64,000 nt of DNA, taken from positions 1 through 64,000 of the forward strand of contig CAJULY010000002.1 of NCBI GenBank assembly GCA_910587185.1, given 5' to 3'. The stretch comes from an uncultured Muribaculaceae bacterium. GTDB lineage: Bacteria; Bacteroidota; Bacteroidia; Bacteroidales; Muribaculaceae. Under the pieces are notes generated by a model, which saw nothing but the letters and a program-made list of their open reading frames with translations, did not search any database and was not told the origin of the DNA. This document shows positions 42,550 through 51,809 of this stretch, piece by piece. Within the stretch, counting starts at the first letter, position 1. Every line of letters starts with the position of its first letter. The position numbers and the translations under genes were made by a program.

Positions 42550-43818
42550 TTAGTCCTGTCTGTTCAGTTCGAAATTGGCTTCTTCGAGTTTTTTGAGAGC
42601 ATAGTTGGCAGTCACTTCAAAATGTTTTTCCTCACATGACGGAAGCTCGAACATGGCGTCCATCATGACAGTCTCGACAATTGAACGCAAACCGCGCGCT
42701 CCGAGTTTATATTCAATAGCTTTGTCAACAATAAGATCAAGGGCTTCGGGCGTGAATACAAGTTCTACGCCATCCATTCTGAACAGTTTCTCATACTGGC
42801 GGGTGATGGCGTTTTTAGGCTCGGTCAGCACTCTTCTGAGCGCGTCGCGGTCAAGAGGTTCGAGATGGGTCAGGATCGGCAGTCGTCCGATTATTTCCGG
42901 GATCAGTCCGAACGATTTAAGGTCTTGAGGCGCGACATACTGCAGGAAGTTGTCACGGTCAACCCCTTTGCGGGCCGTGTTGCTGTAACCCACCACATGA
43001 GAGTTGAGCCTCTGGGCGATCTTCCGCTCGATTCCGTCGAATGCTCCGCCGCAAATGAAGAGAATATTCTTGGTGTCAACGGGAATCATCCGTTGTTCAG
43101 GATGCTTGCGGCCCCCTTGGGGAGGCACATTGACAACAGATCCTTCAAGCAGTTTGAGGAGTCCTTGCTGTACGCCTTCTCCGCTTACGTCGCGTGTGAT
43201 TGACGGGTTGTCGCCTTTACGTGCGATTTTGTCTATCTCGTCGATGAACACGATGCCTCTTTCGGCCTTTGCCACGTCATAGTCGGCAACTTGAAGAAGA
43301 CGGGTCAGAAGGCTTTCGATATCTTCGCCTACGTAACCGGCCTGCGTCAGAACCGTGGCGTCAACTATTGTGAAGGGGACATCGAGAAGACGTGCGATGG
43401 TTTTGGCAAGAAGAGTCTTACCGGTGCCGGTAGGCCCGACCATTATAATATTGCTTTTCTCGATATCGGTTTCGTCGTCACTCGGTTGCCCAAGTCGTTT
43501 ATAGTGGTTATAAACTGCTACCGAGAGATATTTTTTAGCGGATTCCTGCCCAATGACATAGCCGTTCAGAAAATCGAATATCTCTTTCGGCTTGGGAATC
43601 TTTTCAAGATCCATATCCGGAGTCTTTCCTCCCGCTGGGATGGCTGATGTGTTCTTAAATCCCTTGATCGCTTCCTCAATGGTGTTTACGCAGTCCTCGC
43701 AAATATAAGAGGAGCCGTCGGCCGACGGGACAAAAACCTTGTCACCTTCGGCCGGGCAGCCGCAGAAAGAACAACGGACGGTTTGTCCGGAATCCTGTGA
43801 TGATCTTTTTTTAGCCAT
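42550..43818 (-). CDS. clpX: ATP-dependent Clp protease ATP-binding subunit ClpX
   Basis: A 422-aa AAA+ unfoldase. Its N-terminal zinc-binding domain has C16, C19, C40 and C43; Walker A is GPTGTGKT at 128-135, the pore loop GYVGED is at 161-166 and Walker B DEID at 193-196; the sensor region follows. It feeds unfolded substrates to ClpP, whose gene is 4 bp upstream. Confidence 0.97.
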   Translation of the reverse strand: MAKKRSSQDSGQTVRCSFCGCPAEGDKVFVPSADGSSYICEDCVNTIEEAIKGFKNTSAIPAGGKTPDMDLEKIPKPKEIFDFLNGYVIGQESAKKYLSVAVYNHYKRLGQPSDDETDIEKSNIIMVGPTGTGKTLLAKTIARLLDVPFTIVDATVLTQAGYVGEDIESLLTRLLQVADYDVAKAERGIVFIDEIDKIARKGDNPSITRDVSGEGVQQGLLKLLEGSVVNVPPQGGRKHPEQRMIPVDTKNILFICGGAFDGIERKIAQRLNSHVVGYSNTARKGVDRDNFLQYVAPQDLKSFGLIPEIIGRLPILTHLEPLDRDALRRVLTEPKNAITRQYEKLFRMDGVELVFTPEALDLIVDKAIEYKLGARGLRSIVETVMMDAMFELPSCEEKHFEVTANYALKKLEEANFELNRQD

Positions 43819-43822
43819 CCTG

Positions 43823-44497
43823 TCAATGTTTAGCCTTAATGAGTACGTCGTCTATCATTCCGTAATCTTTGGCCTCCTGTGCGGTCATCCAGTAGTCGCG
43901 GTCACTGTCACGCTCAACCTTTTCAAAAGGTTGTCCCGAATGATTTGCAATTATGGTGTAAAGTTCTTTCTTGAGCTTCTGAATCTCGCGAGCTGTGATC
44001 TCTATATCGCTGGCCTGTCCCTGGGCGCCGCCCATAGGCTGGTGAATCATCACTCTTGAATGGTTCAGTGCGAAACGTTTTCCCTTTTCGCCCGCTACGA
44101 GGAGAACGGCGGCCATGGATGCGGCCATGCCGGTGCATATTGTGCTGACATCACTTGAAATATACTGCATGGTGTCATAAATGCCGAGGCCGGCATAGAC
44201 GGAGCCGCCGGGAGAATTGATGTAAATGCTGACATCTTTACCGGGGTCAGTTGAGTCGAGATAGAGGAGCTGTGCCTGAATGACATTGGCCGTGTAATCA
44301 TTGACATCTGTTCCGAGGAATATGACACGGTCCATCATAAGACGCGAGAAAACGTCCATCTGGGCAACATTGAGCTGACGCTCTTCAATTATGGTGGGGT
44401 TGATATAGCTTGAGGTGATGTGAGAGGCATATTGATCGAGCGCGAGCCCGTTCATGCCGAGATGATTTACTGCGTAGTTTCTGAAATCGTTTTTCAT
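43823..44497 (-). CDS. clpP: ATP-dependent Clp protease proteolytic subunit
   Basis: A 224-aa serine protease with S127 (CTGMAASMAAV) and H152 (IHQPMGG), plus the conserved INSPGGSVYAGLGIYD segment. Forms the barrel that partners ClpX. First gene of clpP-clpX-recQ; promoter at 44531-44561. Confidence 0.97.
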   Translation of the reverse strand: MKNDFRNYAVNHLGMNGLALDQYASHITSSYINPTIIEERQLNVAQMDVFSRLMMDRVIFLGTDVNDYTANVIQAQLLYLDSTDPGKDVSIYINSPGGSVYAGLGIYDTMQYISSDVSTICTGMAASMAAVLLVAGEKGKRFALNHSRVMIHQPMGGAQGQASDIEITAREIQKLKKELYTIIANHSGQPFEKVERDSDRDYWMTAQEAKDYGMIDDVLIKAKH

Positions 44498-44530
44498 ATA
44501 GAATGTTTTGATTTATCGTGTTTGTTTATT

Positions 44531-44561
44531 CAAAGTTAGCAATAATTATTGAATTTGCAAA
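44531..44561 (-). promoter_or_regulatory. Promoter of clpP-clpX
   Basis: Minus strand: TTTG (44561-44558), 19 bp, TAACTTTG (44538-44531), about 33 bp before the clpP ATG. Confidence 0.7.
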
Positions 44562-44596
44562 AAATACATTTTAATTTAAAACGGTTTAACTCCGAA

Positions 44597-46783
44597 TTAA
44601 TACCATTTGTGGCCCGGTTTATCCGTCATTTCCAGTTCTATGGTCGAGCCATCCGTTATCTGCCGATGGGTTATGTAGCTTTTATGGTAGGGAACCCCGT
44701 TTATCTTTACGCTCTTGACATAGATGTTTCTGTCCGAACCTGAGGGAGCCTTGACGGTGAAAATCTTCCCATTGTCAAGCTTTATGCGAGCTTCTTTAAA
44801 AAGAGGCGAACCGATTTCGTATTGCCCGCTTATAGGATCGACCGGATAAAAGCCTAACGCATTCAGGACATACCATGCCGACATCTGACCGCAGTCCTCG
44901 TTGCCGCAAAGTCCGTCGGGGCTGTTCCGGTAGAGTTCGGTCATTACTTTTCTCGCGTAATATGCCGTTTTCCAAGGTTGTCCTATCATGTTATATAGAA
45001 ATATGACGTGGTGTGACGGCTCGTTTCCATGAACATATTGTCCAATCATGCCTGTGGAGAATATGGGGAGGTCTTTATCGGACGCCGGCGTATAAGTGAA
45101 CATGCTGTCGAGGCGCTGCATGAACCGATCTTTTCCCATGAGGTTCATCAGTCCGGGAATATCATGCTGTACCGACCATAGATAATGCCATGCGTTGCTT
45201 TCACTGATGTGTGGAGTGTATTCATCAGGCGTGAAGCCGGGTTGCCATGAGCCGGATGAGTCGCGCGGTTGCATGAATCCGTTTTCCCGGTTGAAAAGAT
45301 TGCGGTAGTTACCGGATCGTTTACGGAATTCTTCAGCAATCTCTTTCTTTTCCATCTTTTCAGCCATCACGGCTATGCAATGGTCGTCATAGGCATATTC
45401 GAGAGTCCGTGAAAGAGACCAGTCGTCGTTATTGTAGGGATCTCTTATATCGAAGGGGACATATCCGAGACGTTTATAAAGACCTATACCACGATAATCG
45501 TCATCGTTTGCGGTTGCGACGCATGCAGCGAGCGCTTTCTCGGCGTCGAAATTGCCAATGCCTTTCAGGTAAGCATCGACAATTACCGGTACGGCATGGT
45601 AGCCAAGCATCATGTCGGTTTCGCTTCCCTGCATGTTCCAAACGGGTAACCGTCCATGTTGCTCATAAAAAGCGAGGAAAGATTTGATCATGTCGTTGAC
45701 GCGCTTGGGTTCCGTGTAGGTCAGCAGCGGGTGAGCACCTCTGAAAGTATCCCAGAGAGAGAAGGTGGAATAATTGTTCCAACCGTCTGCCTGATGAATA
45801 TTCTTGTCAGGCCCGCGATATTTTCCGTCAACGTCTCCGAACAGAGTGGGCGCAATCATGGTGCGGTAAAGCGCGGTATAGAAATTGGTTATATTGTCGG
45901 CGTTTTCGCCGCGAATCTCTATTTTGCCGAGTTCGCGGTTCCATTTTGCTCTTGTCTGTTCTCTGTATCGGTCGAATTCGTCAAGAGGCGCTTCCTGTTG
46001 CAGGTTAAGTCTGGCTCCTTCGAGGCTTACCCCTGAGAGAGCGGTAGTCACTGTCAGCTTCTCTCCTTTGCCGGTCAGATAATTGAAGCGTGCAATGCTG
46101 GAATCGGCGTTGAAATCGGCGGATTTCCATGGCTTTGAAAAGCGGCTTCTGAAATAAACTTTCTGGTCCCGCGCCCAGCCGTCGGAGAACCGGTAGCCCT
46201 CAATAGTCACAGAATCGACAATGCTTATTTTTGCTCCGACGGTAGAATCCCAGTTCATAGCCTTTTTCAGGTTGAGTATGACGGCAGCTTCGCCGCCCGG
46301 AAACGTATATCTCTGCAGACCTGTGCGATCTGTTGCAGTGAGTTCGACGTCTATTCCATAGTCATCAAGCGTTACCTTATAGTAGCCTGCAACTGCATTC
46401 TCGGTCTCATGACGGAAACGGGAGTGAATTCCAAGCGGCTCGGGCGCTTCTTTGTAGGGGAGAGTGACGGGCATGAATGAAATGTCATACAGGTCTCCGG
46501 CTCCTGTGCCTGACAGGTGCGTATGGCTGAATCCGGCTATAGTGCTGTCGGGATAATAATATCCTGCTATTCTGTCCCAGCCGGGGAGACCGTTGTCAGG
46601 ACTCAACTGGACCATTCCGAAGGGAGCCTGTGCGCCGGGATAAGTGTTGCCGGTGTAATCTGTCCCTATGAATGGATTTACTTTCGAAGCCAAATCCTTT
46701 TCGGCGTTTTTTGGGGTGTGACAAGAGGTGTAAGCAGGCGCGATGAGAGATATGGTCAATAGAAAGATGATATTATTTTTCAT
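44597..46783 (-). CDS. GH92 family alpha-1,2-mannosidase
   Basis: A 728-aa exported glycoside hydrolase. It has a lipoprotein signal ending YTSC (C21), then the GH92 landmarks: VNPFIGTDYTGNTYPGAQAP at the start of the N-terminal beta-sandwich, GFSHTHLSGTGAGDLYDISF, the catalytic (alpha/alpha)6 region with TFSLWDTFRGAHPLLTY, MLGYHAVPVIVDAY and GNEDCGQMSAWYVL. Calcium-dependent exo-mannosidases of this family trim high-mannose N-glycans and yeast mannan. No SusC/D pair or other PUL gene is adjacent. Confidence 0.94.
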   Translation of the reverse strand: MKNNIIFLLTISLIAPAYTSCHTPKNAEKDLASKVNPFIGTDYTGNTYPGAQAPFGMVQLSPDNGLPGWDRIAGYYYPDSTIAGFSHTHLSGTGAGDLYDISFMPVTLPYKEAPEPLGIHSRFRHETENAVAGYYKVTLDDYGIDVELTATDRTGLQRYTFPGGEAAVILNLKKAMNWDSTVGAKISIVDSVTIEGYRFSDGWARDQKVYFRSRFSKPWKSADFNADSSIARFNYLTGKGEKLTVTTALSGVSLEGARLNLQQEAPLDEFDRYREQTRAKWNRELGKIEIRGENADNITNFYTALYRTMIAPTLFGDVDGKYRGPDKNIHQADGWNNYSTFSLWDTFRGAHPLLTYTEPKRVNDMIKSFLAFYEQHGRLPVWNMQGSETDMMLGYHAVPVIVDAYLKGIGNFDAEKALAACVATANDDDYRGIGLYKRLGYVPFDIRDPYNNDDWSLSRTLEYAYDDHCIAVMAEKMEKKEIAEEFRKRSGNYRNLFNRENGFMQPRDSSGSWQPGFTPDEYTPHISESNAWHYLWSVQHDIPGLMNLMGKDRFMQRLDSMFTYTPASDKDLPIFSTGMIGQYVHGNEPSHHVIFLYNMIGQPWKTAYYARKVMTELYRNSPDGLCGNEDCGQMSAWYVLNALGFYPVDPISGQYEIGSPLFKEARIKLDNGKIFTVKAPSGSDRNIYVKSVKINGVPYHKSYITHRQITDGSTIELEMTDKPGHKWY

Positions 46784-46826
46784 CGGTAATCTTAGGGGTT
46801 GATTTGAGGTGGGTTCAATAGCACAA

Positions 46827-46834
46827 CAAAGATA
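46827..46834 (-). promoter_or_regulatory. Promoter -7 box of the GH92 gene
   Basis: TATCTTTG on the minus strand, 43 bp before the ATG. It is close to or inside the tRNA-Gln terminator, so the two transcripts are likely separate. Confidence 0.5.
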
Positions 46835-46848
46835 ATGAAAAGATGCTA

Positions 46849-46887
46849 CATAAAAAAGAGCCGGGTCAATGTTGACTCAGCTCTTTG
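46849..46887 (-). terminator. Terminator after tRNA-Gln
   Basis: AAAGAGC and GCTCTTT outer arms with a second inner pairing (GTCAA/TTGAC); followed on the minus strand by a T-run (CTCTTTTTT). Confidence 0.75.
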
Positions 46888-46889
46888 AG

Positions 46890-46960
46890 TTGTCTTGGAA
46901 GGATTCGAACCCTCACAGGCGGAACCAGAATCCGACGTGCTACCATTACACCACAAGACA
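46890..46960 (-). tRNA. tRNA-Gln (CTG)
   Basis: A 71-nt minus-strand tRNA. Acceptor TGTCTTG/CAAGACA; the anticodon loop TTCTGGT has U33 followed by CTG; T-arm AGGGTTCGAATCCTT. Anticodon CTG reads CAG (Gln). The promoter is at 47017-47048. Confidence 0.93.
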
Positions 46961-47016
46961 GTCTGTCTGTAAAACCTTTTTTATTTGGCTCTCATGCCGT
47001 GTTCGTTTTACGAGTG

Positions 47017-47048
47017 CAAAGGTATAATGTTTTTTTATTCTGACCAAA
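47017..47048 (-). promoter_or_regulatory. Promoter of tRNA-Gln
   Basis: Minus strand: TTTG (47048-47045), 20 bp, TACCTTTG (47024-47017). Confidence 0.68.
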
Positions 47049-47126
47049 TTTTTTGAGAAAAAAATGAAATAAAAAATTATTTTGAAAATACTACTGATAT
47101 TATTTTTCTTATTGCAAACATTTGTT

Positions 47127-47134
47127 TATATTTG
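47127..47134 (+). promoter_or_regulatory. Promoter -7 box of the fimbrillin-like gene
   Basis: TATATTTG, 49 bp before the ATG at 47184. It argues for the internal start at 47184 over the longer frame from 47082, which would begin upstream of this promoter. Confidence 0.5.
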
Positions 47135-47183
47135 TGAACAGATAATCTTATCGCAACAATATCAACAATTTAAATTAATCACC

Positions 47184-48791
47184 ATGAAACTGAACCGACT
47201 ATTGACGTTGCCGTTTTTCATGCTTTTGCTGAGCTGCAGCTCAGATTGGGATACTCAACCCCAATCTAATGATTTTGTAATAACCGTGAATGCATCTTCG
47301 GCTGCAACCTCCCGTGCGGACGAATCCTCAGGAGTTCCTGCTATTGAAGGATATGAATTCAAGTGTATAATGCAATTATTAGATGAGGCGGGTGAGACTG
47401 TCGGGTCCCAGTCTGTAGTTTCGATGAGCTCCGGATCAGCATCTTTTACCATAACCGGTGAGAATATTGATAATGGCGCCGTAAAAGCTATTTTCTGGGC
47501 TGAATACCAGCCGACGGCAGGTGTGGAGAAGGTTTATAACACTTCGGATTTGAAAAATATAACTTATAAATCTACCACCTTTGACCTTGCTACCGTAAAT
47601 TCAACAGCTGTTTTAGAAGTTTTTGCCGGCAAACTTGATAAAATAGAAAAAAGAGCAAGTGTGACTTTGAAAAGACCTGTTTCAAAGATTGTATTTTCTC
47701 CGAAGAATCGTGAAAACGTTTCGGACGCAAACACTATTGAAGTCAAATATGTGACAGCGTCGGGTTACAATGTTCTTGCTGGAACTGCATCGGGAACCAG
47801 TGAAATTACACTTAACAAAGGATCGTTCGACCCATTGGCAGAAGGCGCTTGGTTCACTACGTTTATGTTATGTCCCGCGAATCAAACAAATGCCGCCGGA
47901 GATATAACAATCAATCTTTCGGGGGACAATGGTTATTCCCGAGCAATAACTATTCCGGCTAATAGTATCCCTGCAGATCCGAATCATATTTATAATATAA
48001 CTGCGGATATTACTCATGGCGACATTTCAATATCTGTCAGTGTTGATAATTCATGGGTGGCAAATGATGCTAATGGAGGCGGTGATGAAAGTCCCGATCC
48101 CGGAAAGCAAGATCCAGACCCGGATCCAAATCCGGGGGATGATACGGGTGAAGAAACGAAGGGCGATACCAATTATGTCCTCGGTTCGCTAATTGATGCC
48201 AACGGTTATGTCACAACAGACAAAACCAAAGCCGTCGCTGTGTATTTTATTGATGGCGCTTTTCAAGGTGATGTTATGGGTAATTATCAAGAACACGCCG
48301 GAAAATCAATTAAGGGTTACGGAGTTGCTATTAAGAATATCTCAGATACTCCTTTATTGGCGACGTTGAATGGTAGTGCTTCTGCAATTTCCGGAGGGAA
48401 CGGATATACAAATACCGATAAACTTCTTTCCTCTCTTTCCGGGTCTCCGTTTGAGTTGGCGTTTAAAGAATGGAGAGAGAATAATAAAATAACTAATTCT
48501 AATATAACAACGTGGTATATACCGTGTTGGGATCAAAGATTTTATATGTCTAATATTCATAAGGTACTGATATCAAATGGCATAAATGCGTTGCATGATA
48601 TACTTTATGAAGGTTCCACCCAACCTTATATTTTTTCTAATACAGGTGTGAATACCCCACTTAAATTTAGAGTTGGAAAAGTTCAAGAAAATAGTTACTC
48701 AGGATTGACAGCAGGGGATGACTTTTCTAATTCTAAAGAGGTGTATTGCCGTCCGATGGTGACTATTTTTACCGATGCGACGACAGAGTAA
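47184..48791 (+). CDS. Fimbrillin-like two-domain surface lipoprotein
   Basis: A 535-aa protein. The start at 47184 gives a lipoprotein signal ending LLLSCSSD (C18). The N-terminal part, with SAATSRADES and CIMQLLDEAGE followed by beta-rich sequence with KRASVTLKRPVSKIVF, matches the fimbrillin/Mfa-type folds (DUF6562-like) of Bacteroidales pili. A Gly/Asp/Pro linker (about residues 297-330) leads to a C-terminal domain (VLGSLIDANGYVTTDKTKA, then AVYFIDGAFQGD) that may be an adhesin tip or ligand-binding module. No other pilus genes are adjacent, so it could be a stand-alone adhesin. Confidence 0.75.
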   Translation: MKLNRLLTLPFFMLLLSCSSDWDTQPQSNDFVITVNASSAATSRADESSGVPAIEGYEFKCIMQLLDEAGETVGSQSVVSMSSGSASFTITGENIDNGAVKAIFWAEYQPTAGVEKVYNTSDLKNITYKSTTFDLATVNSTAVLEVFAGKLDKIEKRASVTLKRPVSKIVFSPKNRENVSDANTIEVKYVTASGYNVLAGTASGTSEITLNKGSFDPLAEGAWFTTFMLCPANQTNAAGDITINLSGDNGYSRAITIPANSIPADPNHIYNITADITHGDISISVSVDNSWVANDANGGGDESPDPGKQDPDPDPNPGDDTGEETKGDTNYVLGSLIDANGYVTTDKTKAVAVYFIDGAFQGDVMGNYQEHAGKSIKGYGVAIKNISDTPLLATLNGSASAISGGNGYTNTDKLLSSLSGSPFELAFKEWRENNKITNSNITTWYIPCWDQRFYMSNIHKVLISNGINALHDILYEGSTQPYIFSNTGVNTPLKFRVGKVQENSYSGLTAGDDFSNSKEVYCRPMVTIFTDATTE

Positions 48792-48809
48792 AGAATTAAA
48801 TCAATAAAA

Positions 48810-48845
48810 TAAAATCCGGCGAGGATAATTCCTCACCGGATTTTA
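48810..48845 (+). terminator. Terminator after the fimbrillin-like gene (bidirectional)
   Basis: AAAATCCGGcGAGG and CCTCaCCGGATTTTA arms around a short loop, with A- and T-runs; sits between convergent genes. Confidence 0.82.
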
Positions 48846-48868
48846 TTTTGATTATTTGGAAGAACGAT

Positions 48869-49972
48869 TTATTCTGCAGCATCAAGCATTGAGAGAGCAA
48901 ATGAATAAGCGCCTATAGAAATAGCTTTGCTTGCACCGAGTTTGGATATTGCAACGCCGGTTGCTTTCATCGGGTCATATACAACGGTTTTTTCCGTGCC
49001 ATAGACTTTGATCAGTCGGGCAGCTCCGTGAGCAAACTGGGCGAATTCGTCATCGTCATCCAGATCGAAAGGCTTCATTTGCAGGCGGTCGAGCTCTTCA
49101 CCCTTGACGGTGTGGAGAAGTCCGCGAAGCTGTTTCATGAGCGAGGGCATGAAGAATTTTTTAGCTCCGCATAATCCGCCTCCAAGCACAACGATGGAGT
49201 CTGTCAGTGTGATGGCTGTAGCTATAGCGTCGCCGGCGACTTCGCCGAATTTTTCGAAAGCCCGAATGGCGGCCTGCCGGTCTCCGGCTTTTTTGCCTTC
49301 GGCGATTATGCAGATGTCGTAAGGCTCAAACGTGTGGGTAAGATCGCCTGACTCTTCGCCGTAAACGCGTTTTATGGCGCGAATGGCAACACCTTCTTCC
49401 ACCATCAGCTCAGGATTGTCCTTGTGGGGGAGACAGAATGTTTCCACGCAGGAGTTGTTTCCACGGTTAAGGTGATTGTCGATTACCATGCCTATGCCGA
49501 AGCCTGTGCCGAAAGTATAGCCGAGCAGATTGGTGTAGCGCTTGGTGCTTCCCAATTCGGCCAGTTTGGAGTTTATCTCCGGAAGCACACCTCCGATCGC
49601 CTCTCCGAAGGCGAAGAGGTCGCCGTCATTATTGATGAATACGGGGATCCCGAATTTTTCTTCTAAAAACGGTCCGAGGGCCACTCCGTTGCGGAATGAA
49701 GGGAAGTTGGGAAGATGGCCTCCGATAATGCCGTGGGGATAATCGGCCGGCCCGGGGAAGGCGAAGCTGATGGCAACCGGTTTCTGATCGAGTTTCGCGA
49801 TAACCTGTTCGAATCCGCTGACCATGGTAGAGAGGCAGAGGTCAAGATCATGGGAATTGGACGGAAGAGTGATCGGATCAATGATAAATTCATTAGATTG
49901 CATTGCCCCGAAAACCAGATTGGTTCCTCCGGCATCAAGGGTTATGACGATTCGTTTGTCAAATCTATACAT
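48869..49972 (-). CDS. ROK-family sugar kinase
   Basis: A 367-aa actin-fold kinase. The N-terminal phosphate loop is ITLDAGGTNLVFGAM; the second is LGYTFGTGFGIGMVID, with FINNDGDLFAFGE (catalytic Asp) between. No helix-turn-helix domain precedes it, so it is an enzyme rather than a NagC-type repressor. The usual ROK zinc motif (CGCxGC) is not present in standard form. Likely a hexose or amino-sugar kinase; substrate unknown. Monocistronic, promoter at 50063-50070. Confidence 0.88.
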   Translation of the reverse strand: MYRFDKRIVITLDAGGTNLVFGAMQSNEFIIDPITLPSNSHDLDLCLSTMVSGFEQVIAKLDQKPVAISFAFPGPADYPHGIIGGHLPNFPSFRNGVALGPFLEEKFGIPVFINNDGDLFAFGEAIGGVLPEINSKLAELGSTKRYTNLLGYTFGTGFGIGMVIDNHLNRGNNSCVETFCLPHKDNPELMVEEGVAIRAIKRVYGEESGDLTHTFEPYDICIIAEGKKAGDRQAAIRAFEKFGEVAGDAIATAITLTDSIVVLGGGLCGAKKFFMPSLMKQLRGLLHTVKGEELDRLQMKPFDLDDDDEFAQFAHGAARLIKVYGTEKTVVYDPMKATGVAISKLGASKAISIGAYSFALSMLDAAE

Positions 49973-50062
49973 TTTTCTTATGGTTTTAAGAGTTTTATGT
50001 TCAAGGTAAGAATCAGGTCAGTATCCAGTGTCGTTAATGGCTACATGGAATACGGCGGTAGG

Positions 50063-50070
50063 CAAAGGTA
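50063..50070 (-). promoter_or_regulatory. Promoter -7 box of the ROK kinase gene
   Basis: TACCTTTG on the minus strand, 90 bp before the ATG. Confidence 0.5.
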
Positions 50071-50090
50071 ATAAAAATTACGATAACTTC

Positions 50091-50672
50091 CTATAATCCT
50101 TTCACGCGGTCAGGATTTTTTGCAATAAAATCTTTCCAGGATTTGCTTCCGGTAGAGGGTATCGGCTTTGAAGATTCATAGAAATGGCAGAGGGCCACCG
50201 CAAGAGCGTCGCTCGCGTCAAGTTCACCGGGCATCTGCTGGTCTGAAAGGGAAAGAATCCTTTTAAGCATTTCCTTCACTTGTTCTTTGGAGGCCGCTCC
50301 GTTTCCGGTTATCGCCATTTTTATTTTTCGCGGTTCATATTCGGTAATCGGCACTTCTCTGGCAAGTGCCGCTGCCATGGCAACACCTTGAGCGCGTCCG
50401 AGTTTAAGCATCGACTGTACGTTTTTTCCGAAAAAGGGGGCCTCAATCGCCATTTCGTCCGGCAAATATTGTTCGACAAGCCCAAGCACTCGTTCATATA
50501 TGCGGTTCAATCGCATGTAATGGTCAGGAATCTTATGCAGATGGATGACGCCGAGTGCTATTGTGTGTGGCTTTTTGCCTTCAAGCCCGAGAATGCCATA
50601 GCCCATGAAGTTGGTTCCCGGGTCAATTCCAAGTATTATTCTGTCGAAGGATTTCAGCGGCGATATATTCAT
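50091..50672 (-). CDS. ruvC: Holliday junction endonuclease RuvC
   Basis: A 193-aa RNase H-fold resolvase. Catalytic acidic residues occur in ILGIDPGTNFMGYG, AIEAPFFGKNVQSM and the C-terminal DASDALAVALCHF. It resolves Holliday junctions with RuvAB. Its start overlaps the DUF4286 stop as ATGA. Confidence 0.95.
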   Translation of the reverse strand: MNISPLKSFDRIILGIDPGTNFMGYGILGLEGKKPHTIALGVIHLHKIPDHYMRLNRIYERVLGLVEQYLPDEMAIEAPFFGKNVQSMLKLGRAQGVAMAAALAREVPITEYEPRKIKMAITGNGAASKEQVKEMLKRILSLSDQQMPGELDASDALAVALCHFYESSKPIPSTGSKSWKDFIAKNPDRVKGL

Positions 50673-50977
50673 AGGATTTCCATGATGGTGGAAAAGTGAG
50701 GGAGCCTTTCAGGTGACAAGCCGAATTCCTTAGAGAAACTGCGCGAAATAAGCGACGGCTGAGTGGCCTGAAGCCATTTTCCGGCGGTCTCCGAGTCCTC
50801 CAGAACGAACTGCACGGCAAAGGAAAGGCAATCTTCCGCGGGAGCGTCAATTTTCAGAAGCTTGCACTCGTGGTTTTCAAGCCGGGTTATTTCCGGAATA
50901 TAGACTCTGTCAACCCAGTCGCGAAAAATCCGATGGTCAGCCGGGGCGATGCAGAATGTCGTGTTAAGTAGAACCAT
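50669..50977 (-). CDS. DUF4286-family protein
   Basis: A 102-aa protein that begins MVLLNTTFCIAPADHRIFRDW and has an ATQPSLISRSFSKEFG segment; it matches the small ferredoxin-like DUF4286 proteins often found beside ruvC in Bacteroidetes. Function unknown. Shares overlaps with ruvC and the GT2 gene. Confidence 0.85.
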   Translation of the reverse strand: MVLLNTTFCIAPADHRIFRDWVDRVYIPEITRLENHECKLLKIDAPAEDCLSFAVQFVLEDSETAGKWLQATQPSLISRSFSKEFGLSPERLPHFSTIMEIL

Positions 50978-51741
50978 TATTGTTTCAGATGAGATCTTTT
51001 CCGTTTCAGATAGCGGGGAATGAATGAGAGGTGTCTTGCAAGAGTCGGCAGGAATCCGTAGTAGTGGCTCATTATCCTGAAGCGTTCTTTCAGTGAAGCG
51101 CGATGGTTGCGCGTTGTCACCCCCTCCTGAAGATAATCGATCAGAGTGTCGGGAATGAGGACGTTTTTACGCGAATGCTGCAGACATTGGATGCACCAGT
51201 CGAAATCGGCGGAATATCGGTATTTCAGATTGTAGAGAGGCGCAAGGCGAGCGAGGGCGATGAATGCCTGATGACACACGACCATTCCCCCTGCAAAACT
51301 TTTATATGTCAGATTTTCGGGAGCGGTGAGATGACGGGCTGCAATATAGTTACCTTCATTATCGACGATGTCTGTCTGGCCGTATATAACCCCCGGAAAT
51401 CCGTTTTTCAGGATGGCGTCGCCGATCTGCTCTAAAGTCCTCGAGGAGTGGAATCTGTCTCCGGAATTAAGGAACAGGAGATATTTGCCTTTCGCTATGC
51501 TGATACCTTTGTTCATCGCATCGTATATTCCGTTGTCTCTTTCTGACAGGACTTTCCGCTTGTCAGAAGGAGAGTTGGAAATAACAGAGAGAGTGGAATC
51601 GGATGATTTTCCATCTATAATCAGATGCTCGTAATCAGAGAACGTCTGGCTATCAACAGATGCGATTGTTGTCGGGATAGTTTCGGCAGCATTATATGTT
51701 ACCGTTATGATGGAAATAAGAGGAGCTTTTGTCGAAGGCAT
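50977..51741 (-). CDS. Glycosyltransferase family 2
   Basis: A 254-aa GT-A transferase: LISIITVTYNAAETI, DYEHLIIDGKSSDST, RDNGIYDAMNKGI and LFLNSGDRFH (metal site region). An alternative ATG at 51777 adds 12 residues, but that codon lies inside the tRNA-Glu terminator hairpin, so the ATG at 51741 is preferred. It is separate from the polysaccharide locus and is coupled to DUF4286 and ruvC, an arrangement whose meaning is not clear. Confidence 0.85.
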   Translation of the reverse strand: MPSTKAPLISIITVTYNAAETIPTTIASVDSQTFSDYEHLIIDGKSSDSTLSVISNSPSDKRKVLSERDNGIYDAMNKGISIAKGKYLLFLNSGDRFHSSRTLEQIGDAILKNGFPGVIYGQTDIVDNEGNYIAARHLTAPENLTYKSFAGGMVVCHQAFIALARLAPLYNLKYRYSADFDWCIQCLQHSRKNVLIPDTLIDYLQEGVTTRNHRASLKERFRIMSHYYGFLPTLARHLSFIPRYLKRKRSHLKQ

Positions 51742-51757
51742 GGCAAGTGGGGTAAAT

Positions 51758-51797
51758 ATAAAAAAGCGCTTCATCATGATTGCTGAGAAGCGCTTTT
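51758..51797 (-). terminator. Terminator after tRNA-Glu
   Basis: AAAAGCGCTTC-type arm and a matching AAGCGCTTTT arm with a loop of about 17 nt; the T-run is on the minus strand. It precedes the GT2 gene. Confidence 0.75.
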
Positions 51798-51809
51798 GCT
51801 TGGATTGAG

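Noticed and set aside
51741..51777. Upstream ATG pair for the GT2 gene
   Set aside because: These codons lie inside the tRNA-Glu terminator hairpin and add residues not typical for the family.
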